The notes: generated by a model not told the origin, from the letters alone. Shown: positions 1 through 5,917, counted from the first letter of the stretch. The stretch: DNA of 5,917 nucleotides from an uncultured Clostridia bacterium (GCA_947589145.1 CANQCB010000082.1:1-5917); one strand, 5' to 3'. Translations and numbers: made by a program.

Positions 1-193
1 GGTTACACGCTCGGTGCGGCACTCGCTCGGTGTGTTATTTGCCCGGTGCGTTATTTGCCCGGTGCGTTATTTGCCCGGTGCGTTATTTGCCCGGTGCGTT
101 ATTTGCGCGGTGCGTTATTTGCGCGGTGCGTTATTTGCGCGGTGCGTTATTTGCGCGGTGCGTATTTGCTCTGCGGGTTACTCGCTCTGCGGG
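1..193. repeat. 16-bp minisatellite (tandem repeat) array
   Basis: Head-to-tail 16-bp units with plus-strand consensus GGTGCGTTATTTGCSC. The regular core is eight units: 29-44 (one T variant), 45-60, 61-76 and 77-92 end in GCCC; 93-108, 109-124, 125-140 and 141-156 end in GCGC. A ninth unit at 157-171 has lost one T. Degenerate units lie on both sides (13-28 and 172-187, partial 1-12 and 188-193). The segments 1-12 and 176-187 match at 11 of 12 bases, so the same edge variant occurs at both ends. The array touches the window's left edge and may continue. The grouped GCCC and GCGC variants suggest stepwise duplication. The unit length is not a multiple of three. The plus strand has no stop in any frame, while the minus strand meets a TAA once per unit. 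No strong hairpin is seen, so its function is unknown. Confidence 0.95.
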
Positions 194-651
194 GGTGTAA
201 ACAGATTGATTATTCGTTTGTTTTGCCGCATGGCGTATTTCACGGCGTCTTTGGCGCCGCTGCGATATTCTTGCATGTTCGCGTAACAGATAACTACGTC
301 GCTGTCGTCGACCATTTTTCTGTTTGTCGCCGTGATACGTTTTTTGTAAAACTCTTCCTCGATATCGTAGACGACGGTTTGCACGTCGTTATAATATGCG
401 ATAGCGGCGCAACCTTCGCCTTTGCGCAATAATGATAAACTCGTCAGCACGACCGATATTCGAACATTCGCATATGTTCTTCTTATCTCCCTCGCGACGG
501 ATAAAGCAAGTCTGTCGAACTCGCCGTGAGTCCCGATCAACAAGGAAACGGCGTCGTTAGTTTCAGCAATATTAACCAGCTCGGCATATAGTCTTTCCTC
601 GACGTTGCTGTCGAATAAGCGTCTGTGTCCGAAAAAAGAAACGGTAATCAT
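178..651 (-). CDS. SLOG-family (DUF1273/YpsA-like) Rossmann-fold protein
   Basis: A 157-residue soluble protein with no signal peptide or membrane segment. It starts with a beta strand and an FFGHR motif (residues 6-10). A GTHGEFD motif follows at 40-46, like the G-x-x-G-x-x-D nucleotide/ligand loop of SLOG proteins. The later elements are an NRKMVDDSDVVICY segment (110-123) and SGAKDAVKYA (131-140), ending in a strand RIINL. This order matches small stand-alone SLOG proteins common in Clostridia, whose ligand is mostly unknown and is presumed to be nucleotide-like. The ATG at 651 has a GGGGG ribosome site (658-662) six bases upstream. The last residues (about PQSE) and the stop codon lie inside the edge units of the downstream minisatellite. 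It is divergent from an XRE regulator and probably controlled by it. The family is fairly sure; the biological role is unknown. Confidence 0.82.
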   Translation of the reverse strand: MITVSFFGHRRLFDSNVEERLYAELVNIAETNDAVSLLIGTHGEFDRLALSVAREIRRTYANVRISVVLTSLSLLRKGEGCAAIAYYNDVQTVVYDIEEEFYKKRITATNRKMVDDSDVVICYANMQEYRSGAKDAVKYAMRQNKRIINLFTPPQSE

Positions 652-674
652 GATAAACCCCCAATAATATACTC

Positions 675-688
675 ACATTGGTAAAAAT
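675..688 (+). promoter_or_regulatory. Operator candidate, arm 1 (inside SLOG leader)
   Basis: ACATTGGTAAAAAT, a perfect reverse complement of 734-747. It lies about 9-22 bases downstream of the predicted SLOG transcription start, a position where a bound protein would block the polymerase. It is probably a binding site for the divergently encoded XRE regulator. The inference rests on symmetry and position only. Confidence 0.6.
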
Positions 689-702
689 TGAATATTAACT
701 GC

Positions 703-730
703 ATTATAACACAAAATAGTTGAATATCAA
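703..730 (-). promoter_or_regulatory. Promoter of the SLOG gene (extended -10)
   Basis: On the minus strand a TTGATA -35 box (725-730) is followed after 16 bp by a perfect TATAAT (703-708). A TG one base upstream of the -10 makes it an extended -10 (TGTTATAAT). Transcription should start near 696, giving a leader of roughly 45 nt before the ATG at 651. This is the best promoter in the spacer. Confidence 0.8.
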
Positions 731-733
731 TAT

Positions 734-747
734 ATTTTTACCAATGT
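734..747 (-). promoter_or_regulatory. Operator candidate, arm 2 (just upstream of the SLOG -35)
   Basis: ATTTTTACCAATGT on the plus strand, the exact inverted copy of 675-688, separated by 45 bp (centre to centre 59 bp). It lies three bases upstream of the SLOG -35 box and about 30 bp upstream of a possible XRE -10 box, so one protein bound here could affect both promoters. With arm 1 it brackets the SLOG promoter, and looping or joint occupancy is plausible. Confidence 0.6.
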
Positions 748-771
748 CAGTTATCGGTATTCGAACAATAT

Positions 772-780
772 TGATATAAA
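772..780 (+). promoter_or_regulatory. Possible extended -10 promoter of the XRE gene
   Basis: TGATATAAA fits a TG-N-TATAAA extended -10. Only a poor -35 match (TTATCG, 751-756, 18-bp spacer) precedes it. The start would fall near 787, right next to the ribosome site GGAGAG (789-794), giving a very short leader. A 9-bp inverted repeat (725-733 with 768-776) joins this box to the SLOG -35 box. It may be significant or just AT-rich coincidence. Confidence 0.4.
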
Positions 781-800
781 CTTGTTTCGGAGAGTGAAAA

Positions 801-1124
801 ATGAAAAAAGGTACGAGCGAAACAAGAAGGGAATTGATACTCAGATTGGGGTATTTGCGGGACAGGGCAAAATTATCGGCGAGAATGCTGTCCGCGCAGT
901 TGGACAAGTCTGTCGCTTATATTGCAAAATACGAAAACGGCGATTTTGACATGCCGAGCGAATCTCTTCTGGAAGCCATAGAAATCTGCGGCTCGACTCC
1001 CGAGGAATTTTTCTTTCGAAATATCCACGAGTACGTGGAGGTGAAAGAGGTCATAGACATGTATGAAAGGCTTTCAGCGGAGAGCAAGCAAACGATCAAG
1101 GATCTGATGAAAAATATGAAATAA
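801..1124 (+). CDS. XRE/Cro-CI family helix-turn-helix regulator
   Basis: A 107-residue DNA-binding protein. An XRE-type HTH_3 domain spans about residues 13-70. The helix-turn-helix falls near 26-47 (SARMLSAQLDKSVAYIAKYENG region), with the typical Y-I-x-K-x-E-N-G ending of the recognition helix, followed by a P-S-x-x-x-L helix and a TPEEFF segment. The remaining 35 residues are predicted to be helical and charged (EVKEVIDMYERLSAESK), perhaps for dimerisation; no ligand or peptidase domain is present. The ATG at 801 has GGAGAG at 789-794 with six bases of spacing. It is similar in style to small XRE regulators seen in Clostridia, often near mobile or accessory genes. It is divergent from the SLOG gene, and the inverted arms in the shared spacer are its most likely operators, making it a probable repressor of that gene and perhaps of itself. 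Confidence 0.92.
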   Translation: MKKGTSETRRELILRLGYLRDRAKLSARMLSAQLDKSVAYIAKYENGDFDMPSESLLEAIEICGSTPEEFFFRNIHEYVEVKEVIDMYERLSAESKQTIKDLMKNMK

Positions 1125-1146
1125 GAATGGCGATACCGAGCGATAG

Positions 1147-1178
1147 AAAAACACCTGTTCGTAGGAACAGGTGTTTTT
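1147..1178. terminator. Bidirectional intrinsic terminator
   Basis: A perfect inverted repeat: ACACCTGTTC (1151-1160), a four-base loop GTAG, and GAACAGGTGT (1165-1174), extended to 14 pairs by flanking AAAA and TTTT. A run of T follows the stem on each strand. It lies 22 nt after the XRE stop and about 31 nt after the GH3 stop, so it can end both convergent transcripts. Confidence 0.93.
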
Positions 1179-1209
1179 CGTTTGGACTAAGTCCGCTTAA
1201 TCTTTTGGA

Positions 1210-4200
1210 TTATTCATTTTTCGCGTCGCTCGCGTCGCCGGATTCCTTTGCCGCAAGTTTCTTGCTCTTTAAGAATACGAATACGACGCCGAACGTGCAA
1301 GCCGCTACCCAAACGACGATGAAGAGTATGAGTACGAGTATCGTCCAGTCGAAGTCGTATGCGAAGCCTGCCGGGCTACCGACTGCCGTGTCGTTGATCG
1401 CGCCCTCGGGAGGGGTCGTACCTTCGGGATTTTCCGTTATATATGTGTTATAGAGGTCAACGCCTTTCTTGTATTTTTCGTTGGTAGCAAGCGCGTTGAG
1501 CCACATATAGACAACGTTTTTGGTCGCTCTTCTGAGTTCGATCTGGAACGCTGCGGAGTTTGTGTAAGAGGAGCTGATGTTGCCATCTGTCCACTCGCCG
1601 TCATTCAGCCAGCCGTCCATCCAGAGATCGCCGCCTGCGCGTACCATCTGGGCGCCGTTCATGAATTCATGGAAGTCGGCATAGTCGGTAAGAATTGCGC
1701 CGCGGAAGCCCCACTCGCCGCGGAGCACGCCTTTATCGCTGAGGAGCGCTTTGCTGCCGCCTGTCCAAACCGCACCCGCTCTGCCGTAAGAGGTCATGAT
1801 TGCGGTAGATCCCGTCTCGTTGATACCCCATTTGTCTGCGTGCTTAATGGATATTTCGAAAGGTTTGAGGTAGATTTCGCGGAGAGCCTGCTCGGTCGTC
1901 CATACGTACATACCGTCGCGATAGCTTTCGGTCTCATAAAGCGCAAGGTGTTTGAGGTAGCTGAACACGCCGCAATATCTTGCGCCCTCGACTGCGTTCG
2001 CGCACATAAGACCGGAAATGAGAGCGTCCTCGCTGTAATACTCATAGTTACGTCCGCCGAAAGGAGAACGGTGAATATTGATAGCGGGGCCGTACCAACC
2101 CTGAACGCCTTTGCTGAGGCAGTCTTGACCGACCTGTTTGCCCATGCTGTAAGCGAGCTCGGTGTTCCAGGATTGAGCAAGTACTATGGAGCTGAAGCCC
2201 GTCGTACCCTTGGTGCCGCCGTCGAAACTACCAACCTGGTTGGGACCGTCAAGGTCTTTCGTGGCAATTTTGCCAATCGAAGAGATCTCGCCCGTTTTCA
2301 CATATCCGTGAAGGACGAGATTGCTCATTTCATTGACGGTTACTTGGTCGAGCACGTCTTTCCATTTCGCGTTGTCGAAGTCCATACCGAGTTCGCGACC
2401 GAGATCGGTAATTCCGTCGTCGTATACTTTCAAATCGCCGCTTGCGCCCTGTGTGGGAGCGGTTGCGTCGGTATGCGCGGTTTCCCACTCGTCGACCCAC
2501 GCCTTGGCGGTGTTGTATTTGCTTACGGCTTCCGTCATTTCGCGGTTTGGTGCCTGCTCAAAGGGGAAGGTATCCTCAAAATCGCTTCTCATCATATAAA
2601 CTATCTCGGTACCGCCGACGCTGCCGTCGCTGTTTCCGTCGATAGCGACTCCGTCCATCGCTTCGGCGCCGGTAAATTTATTGGATATTTCGCCGCCCGA
2701 CTCGTCGGTGGTTATTTCGATGTCATCGGCAACGTGTAAGGTATACGTCCCAACGCCGCTCTTGGCATTGTGCGCGTCCGTTTTGAAGGTAAGCTTATAA
2801 TCGCCCTTTTCGAGAACGTAGCCGCCGCCGCTTACGACCTTCTCTCCATAGTCATACGAAGCAAGGTCGCGCGCTTTGAAGGAAAGCGTCAACGACGCGT
2901 TGGTGTTGTCGCCGCCTTTCGCGTCAAGCGCGATGGGAGTTTTTGCAAATGCGACGAGGTTGACAGCCGATTTCTCTATGCCGCCGTTGTGGTAAGGGGG
3001 TTCGACGTAAAGTTCGACAACGTCTTGTCCCGCCATATTGCCGACGTTTTCGACGGTGACTTCGAATTTCAATTCATCGTCGATTGTGCTGCTCGTAATA
3101 TTAAGAGTATCGGGTTGGCTCGTTACCGTCCATTCGAAATCGGTGTAGGAGAGGCCGTAGCCGAAAGGATATTGCACGACGTCCTCATAGCCGTTGTTGA
3201 TATTCCATTGCGATTTGGCAACAGAGGAATCCCAGAAACCTTCCGCGTCGGCGGTTTCATACCACTTATAACCAACGTAAATGTTCTCCTGATAATCGGT
3301 ATATGAAATACCGTCGTAGCTTATATCGGAAGAACCGTTGGTATGCCTTTCGTTCATGGGGTAGAGCGAGTTGTCGCTGTTGGTATAAAGGTTGGTGGAC
3401 ATCGGGGTCTTTTCGCTGCCGTAACCCGAATTGTTCTTGGCGTTGCCCATACCCGAACCGGTGTTTACGTAAGTCGGGTTGGTGGTAAGGTTATAAGCGT
3501 AAGTGTCCGCAAGTTTACCGGAAGGGGTAAGATCGCCGTAGAGGAGTTTGGGAATGGCAAGCGCGCCGCTCGTACCCGTGGTAGCGACCACGAGGCAGGC
3601 GTCAAGTCCGGGGATAGTTTCGACAAAGCCGAGTTCCATAACGTTGGTGGTGTTGATAAGCACGATTACGTTATCGTAATTCGCACCGACGTATTCGAGG
3701 AGTTCCTCTTCTTCGGTGGAGATTTCGAGATAAGTTCTTTCTTCGTCAACTTCCGCGGTGTTGGGCGCACCTTGGGTTGCCACTTGTGTGATCGGCGAAG
3801 TAATCTTATATTGAACTTTGGGCGAGTCGTTACTTTCGCCGGATACACGGCCTATAACCACTATGGCAGTATCCGAGTAGCCCTCCGCATTCGCCAATAT
3901 TTCTTCATAGTCCGGATTGCCGTCGATCTTGGGCTCGTAAAGACGGCTGTATTCGAAGTTGAAGTTTTTCAAGGTGCCGGCGTTTGACGAGCCGCCGCCC
4001 GGCGCGCCGCCGTGTTCGCTCACTTCGCGGCGAGAAGCGAAGCCTTCGTAATATTCGCGAAGTTCGGTGTTATATTCGACTCCGTATTGATCCAAGGCGT
4101 CGAAGAGGTCGAGGGGATAGGTCACCGATTTGGTCGATCCGTCCTCTTGTTCCACATTGCGGGTATCGTTATTTTTAACTTGTCCCGAGCCCGAGCCGGA

Positions 4201-4512
4201 GTTTGCCCAATCGGTGGACGCCCAACCGAACACGTTCACTTTGTCAACGGACGAAGAAAGGGGAAGGATGGGGTCGTTCCCGTTCTTGTCCCCGTTCTTG
4301 ACCAGAACCGTGCCTTCGGCTTGTATCTGCTCGACGAGCGATTCACCCTCCGCTCGCGTGGCGGTAGATCCATCGCCGAGAGGATGTGTGCCAATCAAAT
4401 AAGGCTTGACCATGTTAAAAACAATAGCAAATACGACAGTCAATGCCAAGCACACGACGGCAATAGCGGCAATTATAGATAGCCACATTACCTTATACTT
4501 TTTTGCTTTCAT
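1210..4512 (-). CDS. Membrane-anchored GH3 beta-glucosidase, permuted domain order
   Basis: An 1100-residue cell-surface glycosidase, probably cleaving terminal beta-glucosyl residues from oligosaccharides. An uncleaved-looking transmembrane segment (about 9-33) is followed by the GH3 C-terminal-type domain (about 55-460), with EGTVLVKN (66-73), IGRVSGESND (220-229), LYGDLTPSGKL (324-334) and YPFGYGLSYTDF (448-459). An Fn3-like domain (about 477-595) and a linker come next. Then comes the domain normally found first (about 705-1013), with DGP (D755), GGRNYEY (R821), KH (854-855) and GFRGAILTDY, where D943 is the predicted nucleophile. E226 is a possible acid/base residue, less sure. A second transmembrane helix (about 1057-1081) and a Lys-rich tail end the protein. 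This swapped order is known from Ruminococcus albus and Butyrivibrio fibrisolvens enzymes. The start at 4512 is chosen over an ATG 20 codons upstream because AGGAGG (4519-4524) lies six bases before it. Specificity is not proven. Confidence 0.96.
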   Translation of the reverse strand: MKAKKYKVMWLSIIAAIAVVCLALTVVFAIVFNMVKPYLIGTHPLGDGSTATRAEGESLVEQIQAEGTVLVKNGDKNGNDPILPLSSSVDKVNVFGWASTDWANSGSGSGQVKNNDTRNVEQEDGSTKSVTYPLDLFDALDQYGVEYNTELREYYEGFASRREVSEHGGAPGGGSSNAGTLKNFNFEYSRLYEPKIDGNPDYEEILANAEGYSDTAIVVIGRVSGESNDSPKVQYKITSPITQVATQGAPNTAEVDEERTYLEISTEEEELLEYVGANYDNVIVLINTTNVMELGFVETIPGLDACLVVATTGTSGALAIPKLLYGDLTPSGKLADTYAYNLTTNPTYVNTGSGMGNAKNNSGYGSEKTPMSTNLYTNSDNSLYPMNERHTNGSSDISYDGISYTDYQENIYVGYKWYETADAEGFWDSSVAKSQWNINNGYEDVVQYPFGYGLSYTDFEWTVTSQPDTLNITSSTIDDELKFEVTVENVGNMAGQDVVELYVEPPYHNGGIEKSAVNLVAFAKTPIALDAKGGDNTNASLTLSFKARDLASYDYGEKVVSGGGYVLEKGDYKLTFKTDAHNAKSGVGTYTLHVADDIEITTDESGGEISNKFTGAEAMDGVAIDGNSDGSVGGTEIVYMMRSDFEDTFPFEQAPNREMTEAVSKYNTAKAWVDEWETAHTDATAPTQGASGDLKVYDDGITDLGRELGMDFDNAKWKDVLDQVTVNEMSNLVLHGYVKTGEISSIGKIATKDLDGPNQVGSFDGGTKGTTGFSSIVLAQSWNTELAYSMGKQVGQDCLSKGVQGWYGPAINIHRSPFGGRNYEYYSEDALISGLMCANAVEGARYCGVFSYLKHLALYETESYRDGMYVWTTEQALREIYLKPFEISIKHADKWGINETGSTAIMTSYGRAGAVWTGGSKALLSDKGVLRGEWGFRGAILTDYADFHEFMNGAQMVRAGGDLWMDGWLNDGEWTDGNISSSYTNSAAFQIELRRATKNVVYMWLNALATNEKYKKGVDLYNTYITENPEGTTPPEGAINDTAVGSPAGFAYDFDWTILVLILFIVVWVAACTFGVVFVFLKSKKLAAKESGDASDAKNE

Positions 4513-4518
4513 AACTTT

Positions 4519-4524
4519 CCTCCT
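4519..4524 (-). promoter_or_regulatory. Ribosome binding site deciding the GH3 start
   Basis: A perfect AGGAGG on the minus strand, six bases before the ATG at 4510-4512. It makes this start far more likely than the upstream in-frame ATG at 4572, which would also put the predicted promoter -10 box inside the coding region. Confidence 0.9.
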
Positions 4525-4542
4525 GAAAAATATTGTAAAAAC

Positions 4543-4572
4543 ATTATATATAATACATATTCGCATAAACAA
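4543..4572 (-). promoter_or_regulatory. Promoter of the GH3 gene
   Basis: On the minus strand TTGTTT (4567-4572) and TATAAT (4543-4548) are separated by 18 bp. The start would fall near 4536, giving a leader of about 24 nt that contains the AGGAGG. The -10 is perfect and the -35 is moderate. The run ATTATATATAAT allows other -10 registers. Confidence 0.6.
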
Positions 4573-4603
4573 GGTACATTTTGCTTTATGGTTAAATTTA
4601 TAT

Positions 4604-4623
4604 GACTGTTTTGAAAATCAGTC
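4604..4623. promoter_or_regulatory. Imperfect palindrome upstream of the GH3 promoter
   Basis: GACTG (4604-4608) and CAGTC (4619-4623) are inverted, and 8 of 10 half-site positions pair over 20 bp. It lies about 30 bp upstream of the GH3 -35 box, a position suited to an activator. It does not match a catabolite-response (cre) consensus. This is weak evidence and may be chance. Confidence 0.25.
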
Positions 4624-4853
4624 TATCGCCGCGACAATAGGGCGAAATCCGCTTGCCGTGTCGTTTGCCGCGCCGAGTTTCCCCGAAATGCCCGCCCTTT
4701 ACGCTTTCCAAGCGCGAAATAAGCCGCCGTTTTTCACGCGTTTTGCGCCAACGGTATAAATATTTCGACGGGAAATTTCGTCGATATTCTCGTTGCTCCG
4801 CCCTTGCGCCGTTCCTGTGCCGTGCCCGAAGCGTGCTTTGCGAAAATACCCTA
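4624..4853. other. Non-coding part of the GH3/GH5 divergent spacer
   Basis: A GC-richer stretch with no convincing gene on either strand: the open frames lack ribosome sites and recognisable domains. The only structure seen is an imperfect dyad, TCGACG (4765-4770) and CGTCGA (4779-4784), around an AT-rich centre. No riboswitch or RNA gene is recognised. Confidence 0.5.
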
Positions 4854-4882
4854 TTGACTAATTGCGCGAAGGGTGGTATAAT
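4854..4882 (+). promoter_or_regulatory. Promoter of the GH5 gene
   Basis: TTGACT (4854-4859), a 17-bp spacer and a perfect TATAAT (4877-4882): a near-consensus housekeeping sigma promoter. The start would be near 4889, with a leader of about 20 nt. The ribosome site AGGGGA (4898-4903) is five bases before the ATG at 4909. Confidence 0.88.
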
Positions 4883-4908
4883 ATACCGCGAAAAGGCAGG
4901 GGACGAAA

Positions 4909-5917
4909 ATGAAGATAAAGAAAATAAAAAGGATACAGTATATTTTATTCGCTTTTGCGATTATGACGGCGGCGGTTGCCTGTTGCTTTTTTACGGCGTG
5001 CGGAAAGGAGCCCATTCCGGGCATAATTTTTTCCGAAGAGGTCAAAACGCCCGGCATATTGTTCGGAGACATGGATTTTATCAAGGTCAGCGGCGACAAG
5101 CTGAGGCTGAATAAGGGGAGCGGAGATGTCATTGCTCTTCGCGGCGTGAACGCGGGCGGAATATTCGTCACCGAGAATTGGATGAACGCGTTCGACGGCT
5201 CGTCGTATACGTTCAACGCAAGCACGCCGGAAGAAGCGCCCGAAGAAGCGCCGGAAGGAACGCCCGAAGAAGCGCCCGAAGAAGCGCCCGCAAAAGTGAC
5301 CAAGTCCACGCGCGACAACAAGACGATCAACGAGGTTTTTCTGGACAGATTCGGCGCGGAAGCCACGCTTAAACTTTGGCAGGAATATCGCTCGAACTAT
5401 TGGTCGGATATCGACTTTGCGAATTGCGCGGCGATGGGCATAAACGTCATACGTCTGCCGTTTACTTATATGTCCGTCGATCCCGAATACGGTCAAATCG
5501 ACGTGAAAAGGGGGAGTAAATTCAACTTCGACGCGCTCGACGCTTTCGTTCTTCGCGCCGAAGAGTACGGGCTTTACACCATTCTCGATCTGCACGGCGC
5601 ATACGGTTCGCAAAACGGGCAGGACCACAGCGGCGAGGTAATGGATAGCGCGGAGGACGTCAAGTTCTACGGCGAAGAGGGCGCGGCAAACAGACAAAAA
5701 ACCGCCGAACTTTGGAGCGCGCTTGCCGAGCATTACAACGGTTGGGCGGCGGTCGCGGGCTACGACATTCTCAACGAGCCGGGGGAGAAGGGCGGCACTA
5801 CCGACGAAAAGCACTGGAAGGTGTTCGACGAGTTTTATGACGCCATACGCGCCAAGGACGCCGACCACGTCGTTATAATCGAGTCGTGTTGGAGCGGCAG
5901 TAACATCCCCCGCCCCG
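4909..5917 (+). CDS. GH5 glycosidase lipoprotein (partial, cut by window end)
   Basis: The first 336 residues of a secreted, lipid-anchored endo- or exo-glucanase-type enzyme. A Lys/Arg-rich start and hydrophobic stretch end in FFTAC with G-K following, a lipobox with Cys31 as the lipidated residue. The catalytic (beta/alpha)8 domain begins near RGVNAGGIFVTENWM (78-92). It continues with AMGINVIRLPF (175-185), LDLHGAYGSQNGQDHSG (226-242) and YDILNEP (285-291), where E290 is the predicted acid/base. The nucleophile Glu should lie beyond the window. The GSQNG-x-DHSG segment resembles yeast exo-beta-1,3-glucanases (GH5_9 type) and bacterial relatives, but the subfamily is not certain. A PEEA repeat (107-126) interrupts the loop after the first strand. 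It is transcribed away from the GH3 gene, from its own strong promoter. A beta-glucan substrate is an inference. Confidence 0.93.
   Translation, partial: MKIKKIKRIQYILFAFAIMTAAVACCFFTACGKEPIPGIIFSEEVKTPGILFGDMDFIKVSGDKLRLNKGSGDVIALRGVNAGGIFVTENWMNAFDGSSYTFNASTPEEAPEEAPEGTPEEAPEEAPAKVTKSTRDNKTINEVFLDRFGAEATLKLWQEYRSNYWSDIDFANCAAMGINVIRLPFTYMSVDPEYGQIDVKRGSKFNFDALDAFVLRAEEYGLYTILDLHGAYGSQNGQDHSGEVMDSAEDVKFYGEEGAANRQKTAELWSALAEHYNGWAAVAGYDILNEPGEKGGTTDEKHWKVFDEFYDAIRAKDADHVVIIESCWSGSNIPRP
5227..5286 (+). repeat. In-frame 12-bp tandem repeat encoding PEEA units
   Basis: Five 12-bp units (CCNGAAGAAGCG type), encoding PEEA, PEEA, PEGT, PEEA and PEEA, followed by PAKV. The unit is a multiple of three, so copy number can change without breaking the frame. 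It sits inside the GH5 catalytic domain, between the first beta strand and the region that leads to the second, and should form an acidic, disordered surface loop. Confidence 0.93.

Noticed and set aside
29..156. DnaA-box cluster or replication origin (TTATTTGC repeated)
   Set aside because: The motif does not match TTATCCACA, and no DnaA, replication gene or AT-rich unwinding element is nearby.
1..193. CRISPR array
   Set aside because: The 16-bp units are contiguous with no unique spacers, and no cas genes are present.
14..432. Plus-strand open frames through the tandem array, coding for 16-residue repeats (RYLPGALFARCVICAV type)
   Set aside because: They exist because the 16-bp unit has no stop in any plus-strand frame; no ribosome site or domain is present, and they run antisense into the well-supported SLOG gene.
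1669..2739. A 356-residue plus-strand open frame opposite the GH3 gene, with other long frames on the same strand
   Set aside because: These are antisense shadows of a GC-biased coding sequence. The minus-strand frame carries clear GH3 motifs, and the shadows show no recognisable domain or ribosome site.
4513..4572. GH3 start at the upstream ATG (4572), adding 20 residues
   Set aside because: It would place the promoter -10 box inside the coding region and has no ribosome site, while AGGAGG sits correctly before the ATG at 4512.
4945..5868. A 307-residue minus-strand open frame opposite the GH5 gene
   Set aside because: It has Arg-rich low-complexity content created by the complement of GH5 codons and the PEEA repeat. 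The plus-strand frame has a promoter, ribosome site, lipobox and GH5 motifs.

Overview
The window looks like chromosomal DNA from a Gram-positive, Clostridia-like (Bacillota) bacterium, probably a polysaccharide-degrading anaerobe of a gut or rumen type. This is inferred from the strong AGGAGG ribosome site, a small XRE regulator and an FFGHR-type SLOG protein of kinds common in Clostridia, and a membrane-anchored GH3 enzyme with the permuted domain order known from Ruminococcus albus and Butyrivibrio fibrisolvens. No genus can be assigned from the sequence alone.

Left part (1-1124): a 16-bp minisatellite array (1 to about 193, continuing off the left edge) runs into the 3' end of a minus-strand gene for a 157-residue SLOG-fold protein (178-651). 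Divergent from it is a 107-residue XRE-type HTH regulator (801-1124, plus strand). The AT-rich 149-bp spacer between them holds a good extended -10 promoter for the SLOG gene. Two perfect 14-bp inverted arms bracket that promoter and look like an operator pair. The regulator and the SLOG gene therefore look like a small self-contained regulatory module of unknown function.

Middle (1125-4512): a perfect 14-bp-stem hairpin with T-tracts on both strands separates the converging XRE and GH3 genes as a bidirectional terminator. The minus-strand gene at 1210-4512 encodes an 1100-residue beta-glucosidase-like GH3 protein. Its usual C-terminal domain comes first, then an Fn3-like domain, then the (beta/alpha)8-type domain that carries the nucleophile. 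A transmembrane segment lies at each end.

Right part (4513-5917): a 396-bp divergent intergenic region carries a promoter for each direction. The plus-strand gene from 4909, cut by the window end, encodes a GH5 lipoprotein related to exo-beta-1,3-glucanase/cellulase-type enzymes. A 12-bp (PEEA) tandem repeat is inserted in a loop of its catalytic domain. The GH5 and GH3 enzymes are both predicted to sit on the outer face of the membrane, where they could act in sequence on beta-glucans, the GH5 releasing glucose or oligosaccharides and the GH3 hydrolysing short beta-glucosides. The substrate is inferred, not shown.
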